Source of the DNA: Prescottella defluvii
GTDB lineage: Bacteria; Actinomycetota; Actinomycetes; Mycobacteriales; Mycobacteriaceae
Assembly: GCA_029690005.1 (NCBI GenBank)
Contig: CP121458.1
Location: 3,162,001-3,226,000, forward strand
Length of the DNA stretch: 64,000 nt
Reading direction: 5' to 3'
Every line of letters starts with the position of its first letter. Positions within the stretch are counted from its first letter, which is position 1. Under the pieces are notes generated by a model. That model searched no databases, was not told the origin of the DNA, and was given only the letters and a program-made list of their open reading frames with translations. Position numbers and translations under genes: made by a program. This document shows positions 1 through 9,537 of the stretch, piece by piece.

Positions 1-161
1 GCTGCGGGTCGGTGACTTTCGGGCGGGCCGCGTGAACGTCGTCCCAGAACGGGCCTGCATCAGTGGTACTCACGAAGGCGCTCCTTTCGATCGGGGTGCC
101 CAGTCTCTCCGGACCTGCCACGATCTGGCACGCGATCTTGCGGTTCTGGCAATCTGGTCTC

Positions 162-764
162 GTGGAACGCGAAACGGAAGACGTGCTCGATGCGTGGGGC
201 CGAGGCTGCGTGCGCTGCGCCGCGACCGCGGCCTCACCCTCGCCGACGTCGCGATGAGGACCGGGGCATCGGAGAGCACCCTTTCGCGGCTCGAGAGCGG
301 GCAGCGAAGGGCGACACTGGAATTGCTGCTGCCGCTGGCCCGCACCTACGACGTTCCGATGGACGACCTCGTCGGTGCCCCGCGCACGGGCGACCCGAGA
401 ATCCACCTGAAGCCGATCCGGCGGGCCGGAATGATCTTCGTACCGCTGTCCCGGCGACCGGGCGGAGTGCAGGCGTTCAAGATGATCATTCCGGCCCAGC
501 CGGACCCGCTCGAACCGACCCCGCAGACCCACGACGGCTTCGAATGGCTGTACGTGCTCAACGGTCGTCTGCGACTCGTCCTCGGCGACAGTGACCTGAC
601 ACTGCCGCCGGGTGAGGCGGCCGAGTTCGACACGTCCCAGCCGCACTGGCTCGGTAGCGCGGAGCGATGTGGTCGAGCTACTCATCCTGTTCGGCACACA
701 CGGGATGCGTGCTCACGTTCGTGCCGAGGCTGATCAGTCACCCCATCTCGAGGGACGGCGTTGA
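162..764 (+). CDS. XRE-family regulator with C-terminal cupin domain (two frame breaks)
   Basis: Likely DNA-binding transcription regulator. The N-terminal part holds an XRE helix-turn-helix (LRALRRDRGLTLADVA, then SESTLSRLESGQ). The C-terminal half is a cupin-type sensor domain containing HDGFEWLYVLNG and PPGEAAEFDTSQPHWLG. A GTG at 162 opens the frame VERETEDVLDA, which has to shift near 195 to reach the HTH frame. A second shift near 665 is needed to read the natural end DVVELLILFGTHG and the stop at 762-764. Without the shifts the protein ends about 30 bases early with an unrelated tail. The ligand is unknown. The family call is firm; the exact start is less sure. Confidence 0.8.
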
Positions 765-1149
765 ATCAGGCCGCAGAACGTGTCGCTCGCAGCAACGCCA
801 ACGGTTGCATGTTCAGTGGGGTTGAGGGGACGAGCTGCATCGTGTGACGGGACCCGACACCGCGGCGCAGTGCCACTCCCTCTCGCATGTTGAGATTGAT
901 CGTTTCTGAAATTGACTCTCGCCGCATCGTTCCGGCGCCTCTGCATCCTGCGTCTTTCAACTCGAATTCTCGTGGCAGTACGCCGAATTGGTCGTGCGCT
1001 TGTTTGAAATTCCTTCCGGCCCGCGATTCTCTGCCAGGAATACCCGTCAGTAGTAGTGACTTTCCTGGATCGCCACGCTTACCGTGTCCACGTCGCCCAG
1101 CCCCTTCTGGGCGACGGTTGTGGCTTCTTTCCCCCAAGTGAGGTCACCC
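765..1149. other. Intergenic stretch, no supported gene
   Basis: No reading frame here has good codon use, a ribosome-binding site or a recognisable domain. Base composition is lower in GC than the flanking genes. The stretch ends at the hairpin at 1150-1184. Confidence 0.5.
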
Positions 1150-1184
1150 GGGTGCGCCGACCGTGGCTCGTGGTCGGCGCACCC
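1150..1184. terminator. Perfect 13-bp hairpin, terminator-like
   Basis: GGGTGCGCCGACC (1150-1162) pairs exactly with GGTCGGCGCACCC (1172-1184) around a 9-base loop. There is no T tract, as is common for actinobacterial intrinsic terminators. It lies upstream of the small ORF at 1224, so it could also be a regulatory palindrome. Confidence 0.55.
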
Positions 1185-1223
1185 ACCCAGCGCACTGCAC
1201 CTCTTGGCGAAGGGCGAAGCTGA

Positions 1224-1352
1224 ATGCTTGTCACCGTTGTGGTCATGGCAGCGCTCATCGTCGCGGTGGGCTGCGTCGTGATGGCGGCGATTTCCTTGCC
1301 ACGCAGGGCCCGTGAGCGGCACCGGCTCGGTCGCCGCTCACGCCGACGTTGA
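1224..1352 (+). CDS. Small membrane protein, 42 aa
   Basis: ATG at 1224 opens a 42-residue frame: one hydrophobic helix (residues 2-23, starting MLVTVVVMAALIVAV) followed by a strongly basic tail (PRRARERHRLGRRSRRR) before the stop. This is a one-pass membrane peptide with a positive cytoplasmic end. AGGGCGAAGC upstream is only a weak ribosome-binding site. I do not recognise a family. Confidence 0.45.
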   Translation: MLVTVVVMAALIVAVGCVVMAAISLPRRARERHRLGRRSRRR

Positions 1353-1566
1353 GTTTCAACCCTGCCTCAACTGCGCGGCGAGGTCTGACCGGTCAGTTCC
1401 AACTGGTTAATACCCAAGGGGTGCAACATGATCCGTTGGCGGTTACCTGCCTTCAGCGCCTTGCCGCGCGTCCAGTGGCGCCTCGCCTCGATTGGCCCCG
1501 TATCGCGCCGGCGCACCACATGGGGGACGGTCTATCGACAGGTTCGGTGACGGTTGATCGTCATTG

Positions 1567-1776
1567 TCAATTCTCCGGGGCGTGCGATGGACCATTCGGT
1601 GGCGGCTCAGGGTTCGATGGGGCCACCCGCATCGCGATCACGCCCGCCGCCCCGATTCCTATCAGGGTGAGGCCGGCGCTGCGGGCGATCGTGACGACGA
1701 GCACTGCACCGAGGGCGGACAGCGGCACGAAGAGCATCAGAACGGCCGCATGGAACGCATGGTCTCGTTTCCTCAT
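1567..1776 (-). CDS. Small two-helix membrane protein, 69 aa
   Basis: Reading from ATG at 1776 gives MRKRDHAFHAAVLML followed by two hydrophobic stretches (about residues 9-30 and 34-49) and a Pro-rich end (SNPEPPPNGPSHAPEN). The frame stays open further upstream, but a stable hairpin at 1926-1959 sits there, so I prefer this internal start. Between 1777 and 2127 I see only that hairpin and no convincing gene. Function unknown. Confidence 0.4.
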   Translation of the reverse strand: MRKRDHAFHAAVLMLFVPLSALGAVLVVTIARSAGLTLIGIGAAGVIAMRVAPSNPEPPPNGPSHAPEN

Positions 1777-1925
1777 ACCCCGCCCACCTGCAGTCGGAGC
1801 ACTGATACCCGTTTCTCTCACCTGGGTGCGGCGAGCCACCGTGCCCCCGGGAATGATCCGGCGGCGTTCGAGTTCGGAATGAGGCAGGGCCAGCCACCAC
1901 ACGAGGATCCAGCCCCGCCCCACCC

Positions 1926-1959
1926 GTGCCGCATCCAATGGGTTCGATGGATGCGGCAC
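1926..1959. terminator. 12-bp hairpin
   Basis: GTGCCGCATCCA (1926-1937) and TGGATGCGGCAC (1948-1959) are perfect reverse complements around a 10-base loop. It lies downstream of the small minus-strand gene at 2128-2256 and would end its transcript. Confidence 0.55.
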
Positions 1960-2127
1960 CGTCCGCCGGTCGCGACCCTTCAGTCGACCGGCAGACGAGC
2001 TCTGCATCAGCTCAGCGCCGTGAACACGCCAAACTGTCTCACCGATCAGCGCCGCCGCACCCACCATGCCAGCGACCACTAGCAGCTGTCAGACAGGTGG
2101 AAGCGCCTTCAACGTGCCGAAGCCCGC

Positions 2128-2256
2128 TCAGCTGAACGTCGCCAGCGCGCCGATCAGGCTGAGGGCTGCGCCGATACCGGTGGCGACTCCACCGATGCCG
2201 GTGACGACCGGCTGAATCTTCTTGATAAGTGCGAGATCTGCGTCGGGAGTGCCCAT
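2128..2256 (-). CDS. 42-aa Gly/Ala-rich hydrophobic peptide with strong RBS
   Basis: ATG at 2256 is preceded at 9 bases by AAGGAG, one of the best ribosome-binding sites in the window. The peptide has a short polar head (MGTPDADLALIKKIQPV) and then a Gly/Ala/Ile-rich hydrophobic helix (TGIGGVATGIGAALSLIGAL) ending TFS. GxxxG-like spacing is seen. A hairpin at 1926-1959 would terminate it. The composition resembles small bacteriocin-like or membrane-active peptides, but no family is recognised and no export or immunity gene is adjacent. Existence of the gene is well supported; function is not. Confidence 0.6.
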   Translation of the reverse strand: MGTPDADLALIKKIQPVVTGIGGVATGIGAALSLIGALATFS

Positions 2257-2626
2257 CGTCGTACTCCTTGCGTCAGTTGTGTGAACCGGTCAACTTGCCG
2301 GTGTAAGTCCGACATGGTCGCCCACGGGGGCACCAATGGCGGGGTGTGCGACACGCTGCCCGTCGCCGGCCCTCGCGGCGCCCAGGCCGGTCGGGGATGG
2401 GTCCCGGCACCACGAAACCGACCGTAGCGGGCCTTTCCGTGGTCTCGTAGGGGCTGTGCGGCACTCTCACCGACTTCTCATCGCTTCCTAATGAAAATGC
2501 AAGACCGCCGCCCATCCAGCCGTTGCGAATCTCGGCCCCGCGGTTCGCGCTGCGCTGCGAGCAGCTGCCGTGGACGCGCGAGCCGTCGGCCCGATCACGG
2601 AGTTCGTGGACTCGCGCACGTCTTGG
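2257..2626. other. Intergenic stretch, no supported gene
   Basis: This stretch holds the promoter side of the small peptide gene ending at 2256 and the downstream end of the histidine kinase gene. No frame has a convincing start or domain. Confidence 0.45.
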
Positions 2627-3876
2627 TCAGCTGGTTACAGGCAGGTCGAATTGCAGGCGTGCGCCGCCGAGCGGGCTGTCGGTCAGTGTCGCGGTGCCCT
2701 CGTGGAGGGACGCCTGCTGGGCGATCAGGGCGATCAGGGCGAGCCCGAGCCCGGAGCAGTCGGGGTGCGCGGACGATCCACGCGCGAACCGATCGAACAG
2801 GGTCGAGCGTTCGTGCTCGGGTACACCGATCCCGTTGTCGTCGACCGCGATCATGGTACTACGGTCGTCGTTGTCGGTGACGGTGATGCGGACCAGGTCG
2901 GCGCGCCCGTGCCGGACGGCGTTGGTTATTTCGTTCTCGAGGACGAGACGAAGTCCCGATGGGAGCCCGCGCATCCTCAGAGATGTCGGCGTGGCGAGTT
3001 CGATGGTCACGTCGGGCAGGCGCCTGGCCGACTCCTGCACGCATCGATCCACCAGTTCCACCAGGTCGAGATCCTGGTGATCGTCGGCGGCGGACAGTTC
3101 GCCGACGGCCAGGCTCTCGAGGTCCGACAGGGTGGTCTCGATCTGCCGTTCGGTGGCCAGTACGTCGCGGACGATCTCGGCGCGCTCCTCGTCGGACAGC
3201 TGCATGGTGGCGAGGACCTCGAGGTCGGTGCGCATGGAGGTGAGCGGGGTGCGCAGCTCGTGTGCGGAGACGGCCGCGAAGTCGCGTGCCGATCCGAGGG
3301 CTTCCTGCGTTCTGTTCTGCGCCTTACTGATTCGGGTGAGCATGTGTCCGACGGCGTCAGCGAGTTCCTCGGCCTCGCGTGCCCCGCGGATGTCGGGCAG
3401 GGCGGTGGGCAGGTCGTCTCCGATGGTGTGGGTGGCCGCGGCGAGGCGCTGGAGGGGGCGCACCGCCCGTCCGGCGAGAATCCAGCCGAGTCCGGCCGCG
3501 GCCGCGATTGCGATGCCGGCGACCTGCCATTGCTGTTCGTGGATCGCGCGACTCAACGCGTCCTCGGGAACCGAGACGGCGAGCACCTGGTCGACGGCTC
3601 CACTGATCGGGACTTCCTTTGTCCGCACGGCGGTGCCGTCGATCACGGTCGCGTGGACAGAGTCGGGAAGGACCCTCGGCTCGACACTCGGACGCCGAGT
3701 CGGACGGCACACTCAGCGACACCGAGTCCAGGGTGCGATCGAGTTGTTCGGAACCGTTGACGCGTAGGAAAACCACGAAGGCGAATCCGATGGCGGCGAT
3801 GACGATGCTGGCGGCGAGCGCGGAGACCAAGGCGACGCGGGCCCGCAGGGACGGCGACCCGTCGACGCGACGTCAC
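2627..3876 (-). CDS. prrB: PrrB-like sensor histidine kinase (two frame breaks)
   Basis: Membrane sensor kinase of the two-component system with the regulator upstream. An N-terminal membrane helix ([18 protein letters not shown]) is followed by an extracytoplasmic region, a second helix ([18 protein letters not shown]), HAMP ([20 protein letters not shown]), the H-box SAHELRTP with the phosphorylated His, the N-box [11 protein letters not shown], and ATP lid motifs DDNGIGV and GLGLAL. GTG at 3876 overlaps the regulator stop (GTGA), so the two are translationally coupled. Shifts near 3865 and 3700 are needed to join the N-terminus to the kinase core. The architecture matches mycobacterial PrrB. 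Confidence 0.85.
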
Positions 3877-4575
3877 GGCTGCTCTCTCAGCACGAAGCCG
3901 ACCCCTCGCACGGTGTGCAGAACTCGTGGCATCCCGTTCGTCTCCAGCTTCTTTCGCAGATAAGTGACGAAGACGTCCACGACATTGGTGTCCGCGTCGA
4001 AGTCGTATCCCCACACCTGGCGCAGCAGCTGCACCCGGCTGAGCACGATGCCCGCGTTCTCGGCGAGTACCCGCAGTAGGTCGAACTCTCGTTTGGTGAG
4101 TTCGATTCGGTGGCCCTGGGCATGGACGCGTCGGCCCGGCAGATCCATGTCGAGCGCGCCGACGGTGACGACCCCTGTCGGGGCGGGGGTTCGCGGCGCC
4201 CGACGGAGCAGCGCCCGTAGTCGAGCTACCAACTCGCCGAGATCGAACGGCTTGGTGAGGTAGTCGTCGGCGCCGGCCTTCGAGCCCCGCGATCCGATCT
4301 CCCACCGTGCTTCGCGCACTGAGCACACAGATCGGGATCTCGTTCCCCATCGCCCGCAGTGCAGTCACCACGCTCACCCCGTCGAGTCCCGGCATGTTCA
4401 CGTCGAGCACGATCGCGTCGGGGTTCGTGGCCGTCACGGCGCGGAGCGCGGAGGCTCCGTCGGGTGCGGTCTCGAGGTTGAAACCGGACAGGCGGAACCC
4501 CCGCGTGAGGGACGACAGGACCTTGGGGTCGTCGTCGACGACCTGGATGCGGGCGCGATCGGTCACTGGATCCAT
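3873..4575 (-). CDS. prrA: PrrA-like OmpR-family response regulator (one frame break)
   Basis: Transcription regulator with an N-terminal receiver domain (acidic DDD pocket near residues 14-16, phosphoacceptor Asp58 in IVLDVNMP) and a C-terminal winged helix ([40 protein letters not shown]). The last motif and the linker [15 protein letters not shown] are very close to mycobacterial PrrA. A frame break near 4285 separates the receiver (ending VGDRIAGLE) from [15 protein letters not shown] at 4575 fits the family start; frame stays open upstream but without homology. It is first in a two-gene operon with the kinase. Confidence 0.88.
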
Positions 4576-4706
4576 AGTGCCCGGTCCCGTGAACTGCTCA
4601 GCAGCTGGGCACTGTGATGATCGGAGACCCGTCGGCGCCACAGATCGAGATCTCACAAGCGGTGATCAAGGCGTGGGCGGCCTCCGCATCCCTACCGGAA
4701 CAGGCC

Positions 4707-5039
4707 CTATCGCACGGGCGCGTCGCCGGAGGGGGCAAAGGTCACCATCGGCTCGACCATCGGGCTCGCCTTCTGGCTCTCCTCGCCCGACGGTCGCTTC
4801 ACGGACGCCGAGGATCCCGGATCGGTGACGGCCGGAGCGATTTCGGTGGCTGAGGAGACCTCGGCGGCGGCCGGGGTGGACACGACGGCGGGGGAGCCGA
4901 CAGCCGTCGGTTCCCCGCCGGGGATGGCGTTCTGTGCCCACGCGACGCCGGGCACGGCGAGCGCGCCGGCCGCGGCGATGCCCGCGACGGCGACAGCCGC
5001 CCGGCGGCGCGTGACGTGGCTGATGAGAGACTTGGTCAT
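4707..5039 (-). CDS. Secreted Ala/Pro/Ser-rich protein, 110 aa
   Basis: ATG at 5039 has a good AAGGAG ribosome-binding site. The N-terminus is a classical Sec signal peptide: basic MTKSLISHVTRRR, a hydrophobic core (AAVAVAGIAAAGALAVPG) and a VAWAQ cleavage site near residue 35. The mature part is low-complexity (PAVVSTPAAAEVSSATE) with no recognised domain. The gene lies upstream of the prrA-like gene on the same strand, so a shared transcript or common control is possible. Confidence 0.75.
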   Translation of the reverse strand: MTKSLISHVTRRRAAVAVAGIAAAGALAVPGVAWAQNAIPGGEPTAVGSPAVVSTPAAAEVSSATEIAPAVTDPGSSASVKRPSGEESQKASPMVEPMVTFAPSGDAPVR

Positions 5040-5421
5040 GGTCGAACTCCTTGGCTCGGGCGCGGGGCCCCGGCGGCCCGATCCCAGCCAAGCTACGGCC
5101 GTAAAACTCGGCACTCGTTAGCAAAGTCTTAGGGAATCATTAGAGAGGCGCAGGCGCGATCCAGGCCGTCGCTGCCAGAGCATCTCCAAATTTGCCGCTC
5201 TGTCGGCAGTGGGGCGAACGGGCGCTGGCGACTCCAGATTTCGGCTCGCCGCGCCCTCCCCAGGTTCGGTGTCGGGAGTAGGTTCTCCAGCAGAATTAGG
5301 TGCATGGCGGCGGCCGGCGCTGCATCGCCCCTGAAGATTGGGGAACCGCGGGGAGTCCTGTGCGTTCGGTAGACAATTGTCCGAGAGCGGCTCGGCCTCG
5401 CAGTTTCGGGAAGGGGACAGG
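5040..5421. other. Divergent intergenic region
   Basis: This 380-base gap separates the divergent secreted protein and PucR-type gene and must carry both promoters. I found no clear palindrome or small gene in it. Confidence 0.5.
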
Positions 5422-6635
5422 GTGGACGACGAACCACGTGCCGATCTGTGGTTGCGGGCCTACCTGACGACGACGCTCACCCGGGAGGAACTCAGCGAAT
5501 TCCTCGGCGGTCTCGAAACGTCGTTCACCGCAGACGTGCCGGAACTGGCCTCCGATCCCGAGCTGAAGCGGGATCTGCGCGTAGCGATCCGCAGCCAGCT
5601 GGCCGCCTTCTTGGACGCGGGTGCTCCGACGGCGGACAGCTCCGTCGGGGCGCCGGTGTCGAAGAGGCGCACGCGCTCGCCCGCACCGTTGCCCAGCGCG
5701 GGCTCGAACTGCGGGTTCTCTCGCAGCTCTATCACGCGGGCCACCGCGCGATGCTCGGCTTCGCGACCGAGTTCCTCGACCAGGCGGACCTCGATCCGAA
5801 GTTCAAGCTCCAGGTGCTCGCCACGATGTGGTCGCAGACCAGCGAGTTGCTCAACGCCATGCTCGACGAACTCGCCGTGACCTATTCGCAGGAGCGAGAG
5901 CGGCTGCTGCAAGGCGCATTTTCGTCCCGGATCACCACGGTGCGAGAGATCCTCGACGGCGGAGGCGGCGACGTCGCGGCGGCGTCCGCTCGACTCGGCT
6001 ATCCGCTGCACCGCATCCATACCGCGATCATCGCCTGGGTCGACGAATCCGTATCCCTCACAGGCTCTCTCGAGTCGGCGGTGGCGCGCCTCGCCGGCCG
6101 GCGTCGCCACCTGTCGGTGCCGTCCGGGGCGCACGGGGTGTGGTCCTGGATTGCGCACGACGACTCCGACACCGAATCGATCGGGATCGATCGGGCGACG
6201 ATCCCGGCGGGTGTGCGGGTCGCGGTCGGTGAGGCGGCGACGGGGATCGACGGCTTCCGACGCAGTCACCGCGAGGCGCAGGCGGCGCAGCGGATCGCCG
6301 AGACCGGAAAGCGCCGCAGCACGGTGACGCGGTACGCCGACGTCGAGGTGGTGTCGATGCTGTCGGCCGACCCGATCCGGATGCGGACACTGGTCGAGCG
6401 GGAACTCGCAGGACTCCTCGGGGAGGACGCTGCCGCCGAACGGCTCCGCGACACGTTGCGCGATGTGCTCGCGTGCCAGGGCAACCACGAGGCCGCGTCA
6501 CGCAGGCTCGGAGTGCACAAGAACACCGTCCGGTACCGGATCCAGCGGGTGGAAGACATCCTCGGCCACGACTTCCTGAGGCGCCGTCTGAAACTCGAGC
6601 TCGCGTTGGAGTGCTTCGACGTGTTCTGGGGATGA
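5422..6635 (+). CDS. PucR-family transcription regulator (one frame break)
   Basis: About 400 residues. The N-terminal part (MDDEPRADLWLRAYL) begins at GTG 5422; a middle GGDEF-like region runs through RITTVREILDGGG and VRVAVGEAATGIDGFRRSHRE; the C-terminal PucR helix-turn-helix is unmistakable (GNHEAASRRLGVHKNTVRYR, then RVEDILGHDF). The frame breaks near 5655, where VGAPVS must continue as EEAHALARTVAQRG; a missing C in GTGTC(C)GAAGAG explains it. It is directly upstream of, and same strand as, a P450 gene, a common pairing in which the regulator controls the oxidase. Confidence 0.85.
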
Positions 6636-6776
6636 CGTCCGAAGACCCTGTGCGACTCGCACAAAAGTGCGGTGCGGAACTGGCATGAAAGGCCAAGCGC
6701 GTCGGGTGCCGGTCGTGTGACGATGCTGGTGTCGACCCGTCCGCGTCGGCGATGTTCTCGAGCGAAGGAGCATGGC

Positions 6777-8026
6777 GTGACTACAGTTCCCGGTGTCCCG
6801 AAGGTTTCGACTTCACCGACCCCGACGTGTACGAACAGCGATTGCCGATCGCCGAGTTCGCCGCCCTGCGCCGGACGGCTCCGGTGTGGTGGGTGGAGCA
6901 GCCGCGCACGAAGGGCGGTTTCGCGGACGAGGGCTATTGGGCGGTGACCCGGTACGAGGACGTCAAGGAGGTTTCCCGCAACAGCGAGGTGTTCTCGACG
7001 TGGGAGAACACCGCGATCGCACGCTTCGCCGACGACATCCCGCGCGAGACCGTCGAAGTGATGCGGCACCTGCTCATCAACAAGGACGCGCCCGAGCACA
7101 CCAAGCTCCGCAAGATCATCGCCCGCGGCTTCACTCCGCGCGCGGTGCAGAGCCTGCGACCGGCGCTGAAGGAACGCGCCGAGCAGATCGTGCAGGAGGC
7201 GGTCGCCGCCGGCGCCGGAGACTTCGTCGAGCAGGTCGCGTGCGAGTTGCCGTTGCAGGCCATCGCGGAGTTGATCGGTGTGCCGCAGGAGGACCGTCAC
7301 CGGATCTTCGACTGGTCGAACCAGATGATGGGCTACGACGATCCCGAGTTCGCGGAGCAATCCGCGACGGCGTCCGCCGAGATCCTCGCGTACTCGTACG
7401 CGATGGCGGAGGATCGCCGCAAGTGTCCCGCGAAGGACATCGTCACCACACTCGTCGAGGCCGATATCGACGGCGACGCGCTCGCATCCGAGGAATTCGG
7501 GTTCTTCGTGCTGCTGCTCGCGGTCGCCGGCAACGAGACCACCCGCAATGCGATTACCCACGGGATCATGGCGTTCATGGACAACCCGGACCAGTGGGAG
7601 CTGTACAAGCGCGAGCGGCCGGCCACTGCGGTCGACGAGATCATCCGCTGGGCCACGCCGGTGGTTGGATTCCAGCGAACGGCTTTGGCGGACACCGAAC
7701 TCGGCGGCGAGAAGATCCGCAAGGGGGATCGGGTCGTGATGTTCTACTCGTCCGCGAACTACGACGAGGACGTCTTCGACAATCCGATGACGTTCGACAT
7801 CACCCGCGCGGACAACGATCACCTCAGCTTCGGCGGGACCGGCGCGCACTACTGCATCGGCGCGAACCTCGCCCGCATGGAGATCGAGTTGATGTTCAAC
7901 GCCATCGCGGACCACATGCCCGACATCACCAAGCTCGGCGATCCGCGGCGGCTGCGGTCCGGGTGGATCAACGGGATCAAGGAACTTCAGGTCGACTACA
8001 CCGGCAAGTGCCCGGTGGCGCACTGA
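6777..8026 (+). CDS. Cytochrome P450, CYP125-like (one frame break near the start)
   Basis: Heme monooxygenase. I-helix AGNETTRN, K-helix ExxR in DEIIRW, and the heme loop FGGTGAHYCIG (Cys near residue 360, codon at 7853) are all present. The sequence FDFTDPDVYEQRLPIAEFAALR and the end VDYTGKCPVAH closely match CYP125, the steroid C26/C27 hydroxylase of mycobacteria and rhodococci. GTG at 6777 with GAAGGAG upstream gives VTTVPGVPK, which joins the P450 frame if GG near 6801 is really GGG. No KstR-type TnnAACnnGTTnnA site is seen upstream. Substrate is inferred from family only. Confidence 0.88.
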
Positions 8027-8546
8027 GAGCGGCTGCCGGTCTGCACCGTTGTGGGCGGGTGAGTGTGAACCCCTCGCTCACGACGGCGCCGATCCGCTGT
8101 CGGCGACTACGGATGGTGGGGCGTTCAGCGATGGCGTGCCAAGCTGGGGCACAGGTGGACTCGCTTGGCTGACTGGTTGGGAGCCACACCGATCGAGCGC
8201 CCCTGACCACACAGATCTTGATGCGGTCACGCTCCTCCCGTTCAGCAATCCGGCATCGCAATCGCGGGTGTCCGTTGAACGCGCCCCGGGTGCTCCGACG
8301 GCCCTGCGCGGGGCGCCACGCGGTCGCGAGACACCGACCGACGACGACTTTGAAGAATGCAACCATCGCGCCTGACCCTCCCCGCTTCAAGTCAAACCGA
8401 ATTAGAACATATTCCAGAATGCGGATGAAGAACTTGGTGTCCTTGGTATCGCAGGCGGCTCGACTGGGCTATCACTCTTCACGTCGACGCCGGTCACCTG
8501 TACTTATGGCCCGTCTCGCCCTGTGCGGGTGGGGATAGGTCCACCG
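8027..8546. other. Intergenic stretch, no supported gene
   Basis: About 520 bases after the P450 with no frame of convincing codon use, no RBS-backed start and no recognised domain. Composition drifts to lower GC toward 8400. Confidence 0.45.
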
Positions 8547-8723
8547 ATGACGGGCACGACGCAGGCGGTGGACTTCGCGTGGACGGAGGTTTCGCGTCAC
8601 AGGATCGCGGGGAAAGTGCTTCCTTGGTTCGAATCGGGGCGTGGTGGATCTGGGGATGTGCTCGCGGTGCTCTCGGATAGGGCGCTTACTGGGGACGAAA
8701 CAATTGACCAGATTCTGCTGTAA
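8547..8723 (+). CDS. Short ORF with VSRHR motif, 58 aa
   Basis: ATG at 8547 gives MTGTTQAVDFAWTEVSRHR and then KVLPWFESGRGGSGDV, ending LLL-type at a TAA inside the palindrome of the next gene. The core resembles a fragment at 10704-10800 (VSRHR, then VLPGFDPE) at both protein and DNA level, so it may be a piece of a dispersed family. No function can be assigned. Confidence 0.35.
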   Translation: MTGTTQAVDFAWTEVSRHRIAGKVLPWFESGRGGSGDVLAVLSDRALTGDETIDQILL

Positions 8724-8737
8724 ACATATCGTTTACA
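8719..8737. promoter_or_regulatory. Perfect palindromic operator abutting a start codon
   Basis: TGTAAACATATCGTTTACA: 7-bp arms around a 5-base spacer, ending one base before the ATG at 8739. There is no room for a ribosome-binding site, which suggests a leaderless transcript with the operator over the promoter. The HTH protein encoded immediately downstream is the obvious candidate ligand (autoregulation), but this is inferred. Confidence 0.6.
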
Positions 8738-8738
8738 C

Positions 8739-9353
8739 ATGAGCGGTGGCGGGCAGGAGCGTTCCGCACAGTTGCTGCGGTCGCTCGCGCAAGATCTCGA
8801 TCAGCTGCAGCGTGCGAATCCGGGTTCGTTGGCGATTGTCCGGGACGCCAACAGCTTTCGCTTGAATGTCGAACGATTGCTGGCAGTCGTCGTCGACGAG
8901 GCGCGGCTCGACGGATCTACCTGGCAAGAGATCGGTGATGTCCTGGGGATCTCCCGCCAAGGGGCATTTCAGAGATTTGGTCACACTGTCGACCCGAGAA
9001 CGGGGAAACCTATGGACAAGATTCCCCTTCCCGATGCTGAAGCACGCGCACTCGATATCTTCGGCAACGTCACGAAAGCCCGCTTCGCGGAGGCATGCAC
9101 AGACTTCGACGAGACCATGACCGAGAAGTTGCCACCTCAGGTCTTGGGCGACAACTGGACTCAGGTGATTGGTCAGGTCGGCGCCTACGCGGGGGCCGGC
9201 GAGCCCACGAGTCGACGGCAGGCAGGCCTGACCGTGGTCGACATTCCACTCGAGTTCGAGGCAGGCGAGTTCATCGGTCGAGTGTCGTTCCGGCCAGACG
9301 GCAGGGTCGCGGGACTGTTCTTCCTGAACCCGGAGTACGCACGCCAGCACTGA
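8739..9353 (+). CDS. HTH protein with DUF3887-like C-terminal domain
   Basis: Intact 204-residue protein. Residues about 45-85 form a helix-turn-helix (STWQEIGDVLGISRQGAFQRFG). The C-terminal half (about 105-200: KARFAEACTDFDETMTEKLP, DNWTQVIGQVGAYAGAGEP, EFIGRVSFRPDGRVAGLFF) resembles the DUF3887 domain found in secreted hydrolases and in regulators of actinomycetes. No signal peptide is present, so it is cytoplasmic. The start codon directly follows the TGTAAAC palindrome. Probably a DNA-binding regulator whose C-terminal domain senses a ligand; target unknown. Confidence 0.7.
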   Translation: MSGGGQERSAQLLRSLAQDLDQLQRANPGSLAIVRDANSFRLNVERLLAVVVDEARLDGSTWQEIGDVLGISRQGAFQRFGHTVDPRTGKPMDKIPLPDAEARALDIFGNVTKARFAEACTDFDETMTEKLPPQVLGDNWTQVIGQVGAYAGAGEPTSRRQAGLTVVDIPLEFEAGEFIGRVSFRPDGRVAGLFFLNPEYARQH

Positions 9354-9537
9354 GGAGGACCACTCATCACGCGGCCGACGCGTAGCCGGTCCGGGCTCGG
9401 GAGTCGGCGGTGGTCAGCGACGTCGTCCCACTGCGCCGGCGACGAGGTGCTGACCTGTGTGGATGGCATGTCCCGTCCGGCGGTCCGGCGGGTTGACGTG
9501 GGTGGTCGGGTTGCTGCTTCTACAGCGTGGGATCCTG

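Noticed and set aside
6266..8023. Long minus-strand open frame opposite the P450 and PucR genes
   Set aside because: Antisense shadow: the plus strand carries complete P450 and PucR motifs; the minus frame has no motif or ribosome-binding site.
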